A stretch of DNA of 64,000 bases from NCBI GenBank assembly GCA_963814865.1, contig CAWFEN010000010.1, positions 124,001 through 188,000 of the forward strand. Direction: 5' to 3'. Below, one piece after another: positions 34,656 to 43,901 of the stretch; the stretch's first letter is position 1; every line of letters starts with the position of its first letter. This DNA is from AP-15 sp963814865 (GTDB lineage: Bacteria; Pseudomonadota; Alphaproteobacteria; ATCC43930; CGMCC-115725). The translations under genes and the position numbers were made by a program. The notes beneath the pieces are model-generated. The model saw only the letters and a program-made list of their open reading frames with translations, made no database searches and was not told the DNA's origin.

Positions 34656-35735
34656 TCAAACCTCGCGGATGCGCGGCAGAACTCGTTTGCCGAACAGTTC
34701 GAGCAAATCCATCAGCAAGCCGATATCGCGGGCGCCGGGGGTTTGAAACATCAGGTCGATGACGCCTACTCCAGTCTCGGCACCGCAGCGCCCGATCTGC
34801 TCGACGATTGCATCCGGGCTGCCGAAGAAGTTCGTCGGCAGCGTGCCGCCGACATTCGGCGTCCGCGCCTCGCCGGCGATATTGCGGGAATCAAGCTCCA
34901 ACAAGCTGTCGCGGACCGCGGTGGGCAGCGGGAACGGGTTGCGCGCGCCCGCCTGCTTTTCCCGCAACGCCTGCGCTTTCTCGTCGGTCGCAGCGATCAG
35001 AATGTTCGCCCGATAGATGATCTGCTCCGGCGCCGGCTGCCAGCCGTGCTGCGCGCATTGCTCGCGATAATACCGGGTGATCCGGGCGACGACGTCGAAC
35101 GGCGCGTAGGAGATGCCGAGGCCGAGATGGTGGCGGGCGGCGAATTCGCAGGATTCTCGGCTGGAGCCGAGGGCATAGGTCGGCGGATGCGGCTGCTGCA
35201 CCGGCCGCGGCCAGACCGAGACCGTGCGGAACTGGAAATGACGGCCCTGCCAGCCGAAGGGCTGCGGCTCGGTCCACGCCTTGAGCACCAGCTCCATGCC
35301 CTCGGTGGTGCGCTCCCGCGCCTCGCCCGGGTTGAGGCCGAAGCTCAGATACTCGCCGGTCGTCCCGCGCAACATTCCGACCACCAGGCGACCCGGCATC
35401 AGGTTGTCGAGCATCGCCAGGTTCTCGGCTACCTGCACCGGGTTGCTCTGCGACACGATCGGTCCAAGCACGGCGATCTTTATATGTTGCGAGCATGCCG
35501 CCAGATGCGCGGCCGAGACGACCGGGGCGGGCGTCAAGCGGTGCGGCGAATAATGATGCTCGGACACGCTGACCCAGTCGAAGCCGAGCTTTTCAACGAG
35601 TTGAACCCGTTCGATCATGCCGCGATAGGCTTGCGTCCCGGCTGCGCGGTCGTAGACATCGGGCGGCGCCGGCCAGGCGGACGGCATGTTGTGCGGCGCC
35701 AGGTAGCGCGCGGTTTCGAAATACGAGGCTTTCAT
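34656..35735 (-). CDS. LLM-class flavin-dependent oxidoreductase, copy A
   Basis: 359 residues of the luciferase-like monooxygenase family. Motifs: FDWVSVSEHHYSP, VLGPIVSQSNPVQVAENLAM, VGMLRGTTGEYLSFGLNPGE, and PEQIIYRANILIA. Such enzymes use F420 or FMNH2 to oxidise small substrates. It follows 19 bases after a paralogue of exactly the same length and is clearly a tandem duplicate. The alpha/beta hydrolase 25 bases downstream may belong to the same operon. Confidence 0.9.
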   Translation of the reverse strand: MKASYFETARYLAPHNMPSAWPAPPDVYDRAAGTQAYRGMIERVQLVEKLGFDWVSVSEHHYSPHRLTPAPVVSAAHLAACSQHIKIAVLGPIVSQSNPVQVAENLAMLDNLMPGRLVVGMLRGTTGEYLSFGLNPGEARERTTEGMELVLKAWTEPQPFGWQGRHFQFRTVSVWPRPVQQPHPPTYALGSSRESCEFAARHHLGLGISYAPFDVVARITRYYREQCAQHGWQPAPEQIIYRANILIAATDEKAQALREKQAGARNPFPLPTAVRDSLLELDSRNIAGEARTPNVGGTLPTNFFGSPDAIVEQIGRCGAETGVGVIDLMFQTPGARDIGLLMDLLELFGKRVLPRIREV

Positions 35736-35754
35736 CGCAGCGACACGCCCGCCG

Positions 35755-36834
35755 TCATACGTCGCGAATGCGCGGCAGGACCTGTTCCCCGAACAGCTCG
35801 AGCGAATCCATCAGCCGGCCGGTGTCGGCGGCGCCGGGGTTCTGGAAAGCCAGGTCGAGCACGCCCACGCCGACCTCGTCGCGGCAGCGCTTGATCTGCT
35901 CGACCACGGTGTCGGGGCTGCCGAAGAACGAAGTCGGCAGCACGCCGCCGACATTGGCCGCTCGCGGTTCCCCGGCGACATTGCGGGAATCGAGCTTCAT
36001 CAGCGTGTCGCGCACAGCCGCCCGCATCGGGAACGGCGCCCCGCCGCTCCGCTGCTTTTCCAGCAGCTCCCGGGCTTCCTCGTCGGTCTCGGCGAGCAGG
36101 ATATTGGCGCGATAGAGCATCTGCTCCGGCGTCGGTTCCCAGCCATGGCGCGCACATTCTTCGCGGTAATAGCGCGTCGATTTGGCGACGATCTCGAACG
36201 GCGCGAAAGACACGCCGAGACCGATATGATGGCGCGCGGCGAATGCGCAGGATTCGCGGCTGGTGCCGAGCGAATAGGTCGGCGGCAGCGGCTGCTGCAA
36301 CGGCCGCGGCCACACCGACACGGTGCGGAACTGGAAATGACGGCCCTGCCAGCCGAAGGGCTGCGGCTCGGTCCAGGCCTTGAGGATCAATTCCATGCCC
36401 TCGGTGGTGCGCTCCCGCGCCTCCGCCGGGTTCAGCCCGAAGGTCAGATATTCGTTCGTCGTGCCGCGCAGCAGCCCGACGACCAGGCGGCCCTGCGCGA
36501 AATTGTCGAGCATCGCCAGCTCCTCGGCCACCTGCACCGGATTGCTCTGCGACACGATCGGGCCGAGCACGGCGATCTTTATCGTCTTCGACCGGGCCGC
36601 CATGTAGGAAGCCGACACCGCAACATTCGGCGTCAGGATGCGCGGCGAATAATGGTGCTCGGAGACGCTGATCCAGTCGAAGCCGAGCTCCTCGACGTGC
36701 TGCATCCGCTCGATCATGCCCTGGTAGGCCTGCACGCCGGCATCGGGATCGAAGGCCGCCGGCGGCACCGGCCAAGTGGCCGGCACGGTCGGAGGAACCT
36801 GGTAGCGCGCGGTTTCAAAATAGGAGATTTTCAT
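35755..36834 (-). CDS. LLM-class flavin-dependent oxidoreductase, copy B
   Basis: 359 residues, same length and layout as copy A: FDWISVSEHHYSPRILTP, VLGPIVSQSNPVQVAEELAM, then LLRGTTNEYLTFGLNPAE and PEQMLYRANILLAE. The core is nearly identical, and differences concentrate at the N-terminus, near LEKQRSGGAPF, and in the last helix. The two copies probably act on related but different substrates or as a heteromer. This is the first gene of the run. Confidence 0.9.
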   Translation of the reverse strand: MKISYFETARYQVPPTVPATWPVPPAAFDPDAGVQAYQGMIERMQHVEELGFDWISVSEHHYSPRILTPNVAVSASYMAARSKTIKIAVLGPIVSQSNPVQVAEELAMLDNFAQGRLVVGLLRGTTNEYLTFGLNPAEARERTTEGMELILKAWTEPQPFGWQGRHFQFRTVSVWPRPLQQPLPPTYSLGTSRESCAFAARHHIGLGVSFAPFEIVAKSTRYYREECARHGWEPTPEQMLYRANILLAETDEEARELLEKQRSGGAPFPMRAAVRDTLMKLDSRNVAGEPRAANVGGVLPTSFFGSPDTVVEQIKRCRDEVGVGVLDLAFQNPGAADTGRLMDSLELFGEQVLPRIRDV

Positions 36835-36939
36835 CGCCCGATCACCCGACGCAGGAGCGTGCCGAGAACTCGTCGCATCAGCGACGTCGCTGCACCGTCA
36901 CCGCTCACCGCCTAGCCGGCTCTACCAACTCTGTCAATA

Positions 36940-36959
36940 GCGCCGCCGACCGACGGCGC
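36940..36959. terminator. Weak hairpin in the gap upstream of the LLM genes
   Basis: GCGCCG and CGGCGC pair around an 8-base loop. It lies 148 bases after the FAD monooxygenase stop (same strand) in a 273-base gap. Low support. Confidence 0.25.
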
Positions 36960-37107
36960 CACCCTCTCCCCCGTCGCCACAATCGGCGCCGCGCGGGGTT
37001 TTGCCCGGCATCCGCGCCGTCGGCGGCAGATAGTGCAGCCGCGGGAGCGGATCATCGAGGTCTCGGGCCGGCTTGGCGCCGGCGCAACCCAGCCCTTTGC
37101 CCCGGCA

Positions 37108-38331
37108 TCAAGCCTGGGCGGGCGACTCGACGTGCTCCGGGCGAAATCCCATGCCGACCAGGCGCGCCGGAAACCGGCGCAGGAACGGCCAGCGGCGCAG
37201 CAGCTTGAGCGCGAACGGCACTTTGGCGGGGCCGCTGCTGCCCAAAACGCGGCTGATCACGCGGTTTTGCACGAGCACCTGCACACGCTGCATCGCCCGG
37301 GTCGGAAACTCACGCCGGCGCTGCACCGCGCGCAGATCGTGGTCGGAGACCGGTCCTTTAAGCAGCCGCGGGGCCAGGATGTTGCCCGCGGCGACGGCGT
37401 CCTGGATCGCGAGGTTGATGCCGACGCCGCCGATCGGGGACATCGCATGGGCGGCGTCGCCGATGCACAGGAGCCCGGGCCGGTGCCAGACCCGCAAGCG
37501 GTCGACAGCGACGGTCAGCAGCTTGATGTCGGACCAGTCGGCCAGTTCGCCCACGCGGTCGCGCAGATAGGGGGCCAGCCGCACGATCTCCTCCCGGAAA
37601 GCGGCCAAGCCGCGGCGGCGAAATTCATCGAACCCGCCCTTCGGGATGACGAAGGCGCATTGCCAGTAATCCTCGCGGTTCAGCATGACGAGAATTCGGC
37701 CGGGATCGACGCGCCCTAGGGTCTGGCCGGGATCAGTCGGATGCCGCGACAGGCGCATCCACAGCACGTCCATCGGGGCGCCGAGATCGATGATGCCGAG
37801 CCCGGCCCGCTCGCGCACCGTCGAGTGTCGCCCGTCGGCGCCGACGACGAGATCGGCGCGAATTGTCAAGCTGCCGTCAGGGGTTGTTGCCCGCACCCCG
37901 GTCACGCGCCCGCCATCCTCGATCAGAGCGGTGACTTCGGCCTCCATTTCGAGCTGAAATGCCGGATAGCGGCGCGCCTGCTCGGCGATGAAATCGAGGA
38001 AATCCCACTGCGGCATCAAGGCAATGAATTTGCAATGCGTCGGCAAATGGGTGAAATCGGCCACCTCCAGCAATTCGTCGCCGATCTGGGCGCCGAGAGT
38101 CCGCGCTTCCTGGTGCGGCCGCTGCAGAAACCGGTCGAGCAGCCCGAGTTCGCGCATGACCTCCAATGTCGAGGGATGAATGGTGTCGCCGCGGAAGTCG
38201 CGCAGGAAATCGGCATGCTTTTCCAGAACCAGGACGTCGACCCCGGCGCGGGCCAGCAGCAACCCCAGCATCATCCCGGCGGGGCCGCCGCCGGCGATGC
38301 AGCACCGTACCGACATCTCTCTGGCCGCCAT
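37108..38331 (-). CDS. FAD-dependent aromatic monooxygenase-like protein (PHBH/UbiH type)
   Basis: 407 residues from the ATG at 38331, preferred because GGGAG lies 8 bases upstream; ATGs at 38349 and 38385 are also in frame. Group A flavoprotein monooxygenase: CIAGGGPAGMMLGLLLARAG, VVGADGRHSTVRERAGL, and GDAAHAMSPIGGVGINLAIQ. Likely hydroxylates a phenolic or quinone-related compound using NAD(P)H and oxygen. There is no regulator next to it, so the substrate is unknown. Confidence 0.9.
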   Translation of the reverse strand: MAAREMSVRCCIAGGGPAGMMLGLLLARAGVDVLVLEKHADFLRDFRGDTIHPSTLEVMRELGLLDRFLQRPHQEARTLGAQIGDELLEVADFTHLPTHCKFIALMPQWDFLDFIAEQARRYPAFQLEMEAEVTALIEDGGRVTGVRATTPDGSLTIRADLVVGADGRHSTVRERAGLGIIDLGAPMDVLWMRLSRHPTDPGQTLGRVDPGRILVMLNREDYWQCAFVIPKGGFDEFRRRGLAAFREEIVRLAPYLRDRVGELADWSDIKLLTVAVDRLRVWHRPGLLCIGDAAHAMSPIGGVGINLAIQDAVAAGNILAPRLLKGPVSDHDLRAVQRRREFPTRAMQRVQVLVQNRVISRVLGSSGPAKVPFALKLLRRWPFLRRFPARLVGMGFRPEHVESPAQA

Positions 38332-38363
38332 CGGCTCGTCTCCCGACATCTTCCGCTGGCCTC

Positions 38364-38591
38364 TTATATCGGCGGCGACAGCCACGGACGAGCGGTCTGC
38401 TGGAGCAGTTGCAGTCTTTCAGCCCGTTCGGCCCGTTCGGCCTCGCGTGCCGCGACATAGTCGCGATAGGCGGCCCGGTCGGCTTCGGCAACCGTCGCCT
38501 GGGTTGGGACGACGCACACCGTCGGGCAGCGCGTGACGCTCTTATCGCGCAGAAATGCCGCAACCGCGGCTTGGTAATCGGTCGGCGACAT
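38364..38591 (-). CDS. Small uncharacterised protein
   Basis: 75 residues from the second ATG at 38591, which has GGAG six bases upstream; the ATG at 38603 is the alternative. It contains TDYQAAVAAFLRDKSVTRCP and CVVPTQATV followed by a charged helix (EAERAERAERLQLL). I recognise no domain. It lies 32 bases upstream of the FAD monooxygenase gene on the same strand and may be co-transcribed. Confidence 0.6.
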   Translation of the reverse strand: MSPTDYQAAVAAFLRDKSVTRCPTVCVVPTQATVAEADRAAYRDYVAAREAERAERAERLQLLQQTARPWLSPPI

Positions 38592-38778
38592 CAGGTTCTC
38601 CATCCCGTCGGAGTGGCACCCGCTTTCTTAAGCCGATCCGGTTAACGACAGGTTTAGGGGAAGATCTCGAAAAAAACTTCTCGAACTTGGCGGGAAGCGT
38701 CCCCGCCCTTATAGCTTTTTCCCCGGATTTCAACGATATATTGCATTCGGGGGAGCGAGCGCGGCGAGGACCGGGGCT

Positions 38779-39609
38779 TTGGTCCATTCGGATTACACGG
38801 TGCGGTTCTGGGGAGTGCGCGGCAGCATCGCCTGCCCGGGGCCCGATACCGTGCGCTACGGCGGCAACACCTCCTGCGTCGAAATCCGCTGCGGCGACCG
38901 CCTGATGCTGTTCGACGGCGGCACCGGGCTGCGCCTGGCCGGAAACGAGCTGATGCGCCGGGGTGAGCCCGCCGAGCTGGACCTGTTCTACAGCCACACC
39001 CATTTCGACCATATCTGCGGCCTGCCTTTTTTCGCCCCGTGCTACGACGCGCGCAGCCGGATCCGCATCTGGGCCGGGCATCTGAACGGCATCGGGATCG
39101 AGGCGGTGCTCAAGAACATGATGATCGCGCCATTGTTTCCGATCCCGATGGGGATCTTCGCCGCGTCGATCAATTTCGTCGATTTCGCCGCCGGCGCGAC
39201 GCTCGCCCCGCACCCCGGCATCCGCCTCGTCACGGCGCCGCTCAATCATCCCAACGGCGCCACCGGCTACCGCATCGAGTATCGCGACAAGGTAGTGGCC
39301 TACATCACCGATACCGAACACCGGCCCGGCGGGCTCGACGGCAATATCCTCGGGCTGGTCGACCACGCCGACGTGATGATCTACGACGCCACCTATACCG
39401 ACGCCGAATACCCCACGCATCGGGATTGGGGCCATTCGACCTGGGAAGAAGGGGTGCGGCTCGCCGATGCCGCAAATGTGCATACCCTGGTGGTCTTTCA
39501 TCACGATCCCGGCCACGACGACGCCTTCATGGACCAGGTTGCCGCCGATGCGTCCCGTGCCCGCCCCGGCACGATCGTAGCGCAGGAAGGGCTGGTGCTG
39601 CGGCCGTGA
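38779..39609 (+). CDS. Metallo-beta-lactamase fold hydrolase
   Basis: 276 residues from a TTG with GAGG 10 bases upstream. The zinc motif SHTHFDH is at about 72-78, with GNTSCVEIRCG and LFDGGTG before it and the late HHDPGHDD and ITDTEH segments. FWGVRGSIACPGPDTVRYGG at the start is characteristic of a subfamily related to cyclic-phosphodiesterase/RNase Z-like enzymes (GVRGS proteins). It probably hydrolyses a phosphodiester or ester, and the substrate is unknown. It is convergent with the ABC permease gene. Confidence 0.88.
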   Translation: MVHSDYTVRFWGVRGSIACPGPDTVRYGGNTSCVEIRCGDRLMLFDGGTGLRLAGNELMRRGEPAELDLFYSHTHFDHICGLPFFAPCYDARSRIRIWAGHLNGIGIEAVLKNMMIAPLFPIPMGIFAASINFVDFAAGATLAPHPGIRLVTAPLNHPNGATGYRIEYRDKVVAYITDTEHRPGGLDGNILGLVDHADVMIYDATYTDAEYPTHRDWGHSTWEEGVRLADAANVHTLVVFHHDPGHDDAFMDQVAADASRARPGTIVAQEGLVLRP

Positions 39610-39640
39610 GCGGCCCGGCGCCGGCGCGCCGCGTGTCGGT

Positions 39641-40861
39641 TCAGTGATAGGGATCGGCGGCGTCGCGCAGGCCGTCGCCGAAGAAGTTGAAGGCGAGCAC
39701 CGCGATGATGACCGCAGCGACCGGCAGCATCAGCCAGGGATAGAGCGCGACGACGTTGATGTTCTGCGCCTCGTTCAACAGCACGCCCCAGCTCGTCATC
39801 GGCGGGCGCAGCCCGAGGCCGAGAAAGGACAGCGCCGTTTCGCCGAGGATCATGCTCGGGATCACCAGGGTTGCCGAGGCGATCAGGTGGCTCATGAAGC
39901 TCGGCAGCAAATGCCGGCCGATGATCCGCGCCGGCCGCGCCCCCATCAGCACCGCGGCGGTGCAGAAATCTTCCTCGCGCAGCGCCAGCAGCTTGGAGCG
40001 CACGGCGCGGGCCAGATGGGTCCATTCGATCATCCCGAGGATCATGGTGATGCCGAGATAAACCAGGATCGGGCTCCAGCTCACCGGCAGGATCGCCGAC
40101 AGCGCCATCCACAGCGGCAGGTGCGGAAATGATTGGACGACCTCGATCGCGCGCTGGATCAGGATATCGGTCCAGCCGCCGTAATAGCCGGCGATGCCGC
40201 CGATCAGGATGCCGAGGGTAAAGCTGACTGCGACGCCGAAGAGCCCGATCGTCAGCGAGATCCGCGCGCCGTAAAGCATCCGCGACAGCATATCGCGGCC
40301 GAGCCGGTCGGTGCCGAGCAGGAACAGCTGCCCGCCCCGCGCCGGGCACATCAGATGCAGAGCTCCCGGGATCAGATGCCAGAACTGATACTCGCCGCCA
40401 TGGCAGAAAAAGCGGATGGTCTGCCGTTTCTTCGGATCCGGCGTGTAGATCCGCTCGAGGTTGGTCATGTCGAGCCGGTAGTCGTAGCCGTCGACATAGG
40501 GGGCGACGAGCCGGCCATTGTCGAAGACGTGGACGCGCATCGGCGGCGCATAGATAAAGTCGGTGTTGCGCGCGTCGAGGCCGTAAGGCGCCAGAAATTC
40601 GCAGATCAGGATCGATAGATACATGATCAGAAGCACGGCACCCGCGGCTACGGCGACGCGGTGGCGGCGCAGCTTCCACCACACCATCCGCCACTCCGAC
40701 GCCATGTAGAAGCGCTCCTGCGCCGGCGTCATCCGCTCGTCGAGATAAGGATCGAACGGCGCTACCGAGACGTAGTGCCGCAGCGGATCGCCGGCGGCAG
40801 GCGGCCCGGCGTCGCCGGACCGGCGCGGGGCGCCGCCCGGGGCGATGGTCAGATCGCTCAC
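39641..40861 (-). CDS. Oligopeptide-type ABC transporter permease (DppC/YejE-like)
   Basis: 406 residues. A long N-terminal cytoplasmic stretch leads to membrane segment 1 (about 68-90), a large periplasmic insert (about 90-200, rich in aromatic residues, FFCHGGEYQFWHLIP), then the permease core with GTDRLGRDMLSRMLYGARIS and the coupling loop RKLLALREED-like region (RSKLLALREEDFCTAAVLMG). The insert is as in microcin C or YejE-type permeases. Last gene of the minus-strand run that begins at 52034; overlaps its partner permease by 4 bases. Confidence 0.93.
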   Translation of the reverse strand: MSDLTIAPGGAPRRSGDAGPPAAGDPLRHYVSVAPFDPYLDERMTPAQERFYMASEWRMVWWKLRRHRVAVAAGAVLLIMYLSILICEFLAPYGLDARNTDFIYAPPMRVHVFDNGRLVAPYVDGYDYRLDMTNLERIYTPDPKKRQTIRFFCHGGEYQFWHLIPGALHLMCPARGGQLFLLGTDRLGRDMLSRMLYGARISLTIGLFGVAVSFTLGILIGGIAGYYGGWTDILIQRAIEVVQSFPHLPLWMALSAILPVSWSPILVYLGITMILGMIEWTHLARAVRSKLLALREEDFCTAAVLMGARPARIIGRHLLPSFMSHLIASATLVIPSMILGETALSFLGLGLRPPMTSWGVLLNEAQNINVVALYPWLMLPVAAVIIAVLAFNFFGDGLRDAADPYH

Positions 40862-41856
40862 CGGCGCCGGCCCGCTTGCAGGCGGATGCGGGGATCGAGG
40901 ACGGCCAGCGCCAGATCGGAGATCAAGACGCCGATCACCGTCATGAACGCCATGAACATCAAAAATGAGCCCGCCAGATACATGTCCTGGCTGCGCAGCG
41001 CATTGAGCAGCATCGGTCCGGTCGTCGGCAGCGACATCACGATCGACACGATCGCCGCCCCGGAGATGACCTGCGGCAGCAGCGAGCCGATATCGGAAAT
41101 GAACGGGTTCAACGCCATGCGCAGCGGATATTTGAACAGCACCTTGAACGGGTGCAGGCCCTTCGCGCGGGCGGTGACGACGTATTGCTTTTGCAGCTCG
41201 TCGAGCAGGTTGGCCCGCAGCCGCCGGATCATGCCAGCCGTTCCCGACATGCCGATGACGATGACCGGTATCCAGATATGGGCGAGCAGCGAGAGCACCT
41301 TCCCCCAGCTCCAGGGCTTGTCGACGTAATGCGGGTCCATCAGGCCGCCGATCGAAATCCCGAAATACACGTTGGCCAGATAAAGCAGGACGAGCGCCAG
41401 CAGAAAGCTCGGCGTCGCCAGCCCGAGAAAGCCCAGCAACGTCAACGCGTGGTCCGACCAGCTGTATTGATGGGTCGCCGAATAAATCCCGATCGGGAAC
41501 GCGACGAGATAGGTGAACACGATGGTGGTGAACGATACGATAAAGGTCAGGAACAGCCGGTCGCCGACCACCTCGTTGACCGGCAGGTTATAGGAGAAGG
41601 AATAACCCATATCGCCATGCAGCAGGCCGCCGGCCCAATAGAGGTACTGCTGCCACAGCGGGCGGTCGAAGCCGTACTCGGCCTCGAGGAAATGGATCTT
41701 GGCGAGATCTGCCGGCTCTCCGGTTTCCTGCAGCTCGGCGATATAGGTCGTGAAATAATTGCCCTGCGGCAGATTGATGATCGTGAAGATGACGATGCTG
41801 ATCGCGATCAGGGTCGGCACCATGATCAGAATGCGGTGGATGACGTAGCCGAGCAT
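40858..41856 (-). CDS. Oligopeptide-type ABC transporter permease (DppB/YejB-like)
   Basis: 332 residues with six predicted membrane segments. N-terminal GYVIHRILIMVPTLIAISIV is the usual start, and the coupling helix region is ANLLDELQKQYVVTARAKGL. The insert at about 35-75 and length fit YejB. Forms the pore with the downstream permease (ATGA overlap). The binding protein gene is 62 bases upstream. Confidence 0.93.
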   Translation of the reverse strand: MLGYVIHRILIMVPTLIAISIVIFTIINLPQGNYFTTYIAELQETGEPADLAKIHFLEAEYGFDRPLWQQYLYWAGGLLHGDMGYSFSYNLPVNEVVGDRLFLTFIVSFTTIVFTYLVAFPIGIYSATHQYSWSDHALTLLGFLGLATPSFLLALVLLYLANVYFGISIGGLMDPHYVDKPWSWGKVLSLLAHIWIPVIVIGMSGTAGMIRRLRANLLDELQKQYVVTARAKGLHPFKVLFKYPLRMALNPFISDIGSLLPQVISGAAIVSIVMSLPTTGPMLLNALRSQDMYLAGSFLMFMAFMTVIGVLISDLALAVLDPRIRLQAGRRR

Positions 41857-41918
41857 GGCGGGACCGGTTCTCTCAGGGGCGCTTGATCGGAGGGATCATA
41901 GGCAGATCGGGCGGCGGC

Positions 41919-43887
41919 TCAGGGATGCCGCAGCAGGGCGCCGGCAGCCGCGGATTTCACCCGCGCTGCCGATTCGTCGAACCAGAACTGGTCCGGTTTG
42001 TAGATGCCGAAATAGGCGCCGGGGTCCCAGTTATAGATCCCCTGTTCGGGAACATTGCGAAGCTTGTCGCTGACCACGACCGGCTGCAGCACGCCCGCCA
42101 CCGTGCCGATCGAAAACACCTCGTCGGCCCAGATTTTCAAGATGTCGTGCCAGACCTGCGCCTGTGCGTCGCGCGATGTCGCGCCGAGCCAGTCTTCATA
42201 GAGCTGCTTGAGACGGATGGCCGCGGGCAGGTCGGGGGCTTCGCCGGCTTTCCCTTCGTTTTCATAATACTGGCCCCATTTCGGCCATTCGAGCTGCTGC
42301 TGGCTGGTCGGCGCGAACTCCCACGGCGAGGATGAGGCGTTGGCGAGACCGTCCTCGATGCCCTTGTCGATCGACATCAGGGTCTCTCCGGCGAAGACCC
42401 GCCGGCGGAACAGGGTCAGCTGCGACGGCTTGGCGAAGAGGCGGATGCCGATGTGGCGCCAGGAGTCGCGGATCAGCTCCAGCACGTCGGATTGCTCGGT
42501 CGATTCGCCCGAATCCTCGACGATGATCTCCATCGGCCGGCCATCCGGAAGCAGGCGCACATCGTCTTCGCCGCGTTTTTTCAGACCGATCTGGTCGAGC
42601 AGGCGGTTGGCCTCGGCGGTGTCGTAATTCGCCCAGGCCGAGCGATAGGCAGGATCGTAGAGCGGGCTCTGCGGCAACACCGTGTTCTGCCCTTCGATCG
42701 CCAAGCCGAAATAGATGACCTGGTTGATCTCGTGGCGGTCGACGGCGAGCGACAGGGCACGGCGAAAGCGGGCGTCGCGCACGAGGCTGCGCCAGACCGT
42801 GTCGTTGACGTTCAGGTTCGGATAGAGCGCGAGCTGGCTGCCGGGCCCAGTGCGCCACAATCTGACATCGAACTGGTTGCGCTGTTCGCTCCTTCTTCAG
42901 AAAGGTGTAGTTGTCGAAGCGCAGGTAACGCCCTTGGAGATCGCTCTCGCCGGCGCCGGTCTTGGCCGGGATGATCTGGCTGTCGGCGATGGAGAGAACG
43001 ACGCGATCGATATAGGGAAGCTGGTGACCGGCCGTATCGACGCGATAATAATACGGGTTTCGTTCGAATATGAAACGGTCGGCGGGGGGCTTGGTCTTCA
43101 AGATCCACGGTTCGAGCGACGGAAGATTGGGATTATCGTCGCGGTACATGCCGTCCATACGGGTGTGCAATGCCGACCAGTTGCGAAGTTTCGCCTTTTT
43201 AACGAGGGCAGCGAGCTTGGCCTTATCGGCATATTTCTGGTTAAATTGCTTAAGATAATGGGACGGGCAATAGATGAACAGCGGGTCGGGTCCGGCGAGA
43301 TTGGGCAGAAACAACGGGTTGGGCCGCGTCCAGCTATAGCGGACCGTGGTATCGTCCAAGACTTCGAAGCGCGGCGGCTGGCCCTGCGGCAGCATCGACA
43401 CCGGCAAGCCGGAGGGCGACAATTGCGGATTCTCGGCGACATCCTGAAACCAATAACGAAAATCCTCGGTGGTGAAAGGTTGCCCGTCCGACCACTTCAT
43501 GCCCTTGCGCAGATGAAGCGTGAAGATGCGTCCGTCTTCGATATCGATCGATTTGAGGATGTCGGGCTGGAGTTCGAGCGCCGGCGTGTAGCCGACCAGC
43601 CGCGCATAGCCGTAGACCACCATCATGCGGGTGTCCTTGGGGCCGGCCATCAGCATCCGCAGCTCGCCGCCCGGCCTGCCGATAGCGGTGACCTTCGCTA
43701 CCGCCGGGTCGCTCGGCACCCGATCGTCGATCTTGGGCAGCTTGCCGCTGGCGACCTCCGCCTGGAAATACGGCGTCTCCTGCAATGCCGCACGCGGCGT
43801 GCCGGGCAGGGCCAGCAACAGCGCAAGTGCCAGGATGGCCCGCCTCCCGCCATTCCTCCCCGGCCGATCTTTTTGGTTTCGCGTCAT
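41919..43887 (-). CDS. Family 5 extracellular solute-binding protein of an ABC importer, frameshifted
   Basis: Start at the ATG 43887, with a signal peptide (AILALALLLALPGTPRA). The first frame holds lobe I: DGRIFTLHLRKGMKWSDGQP, EDFRYWFQDV, up to YTFLKK. The frame then changes and the second lobe continues with QRNQFDVRLWRTGPGSQLAL, LSLAVDRHEINQVIYFG and the C-terminus to 41919. One extra base in the C pair at 42891-42892 explains it. The corrected length of about 655 residues is long for DppA but normal for microcin C/YejA-type binding proteins. It should deliver a peptide-like or modified-peptide ligand to the two permeases downstream. Confidence 0.9.
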
Positions 43888-43901
43888 CTGCCGATTTTTC
43901 G

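Noticed and set aside
32378..34762. Plus-strand ORF of 794 codons opposite the aminotransferase and hydrolase
   Set aside because: Shadow of the minus-strand genes; composition is His/Arg/Gln-rich without any domain.
41919..43887. Two separate solute-binding proteins instead of one frameshifted gene
   Set aside because: The two frames supply consecutive, non-overlapping parts of one family 5 protein and one base restores the join.
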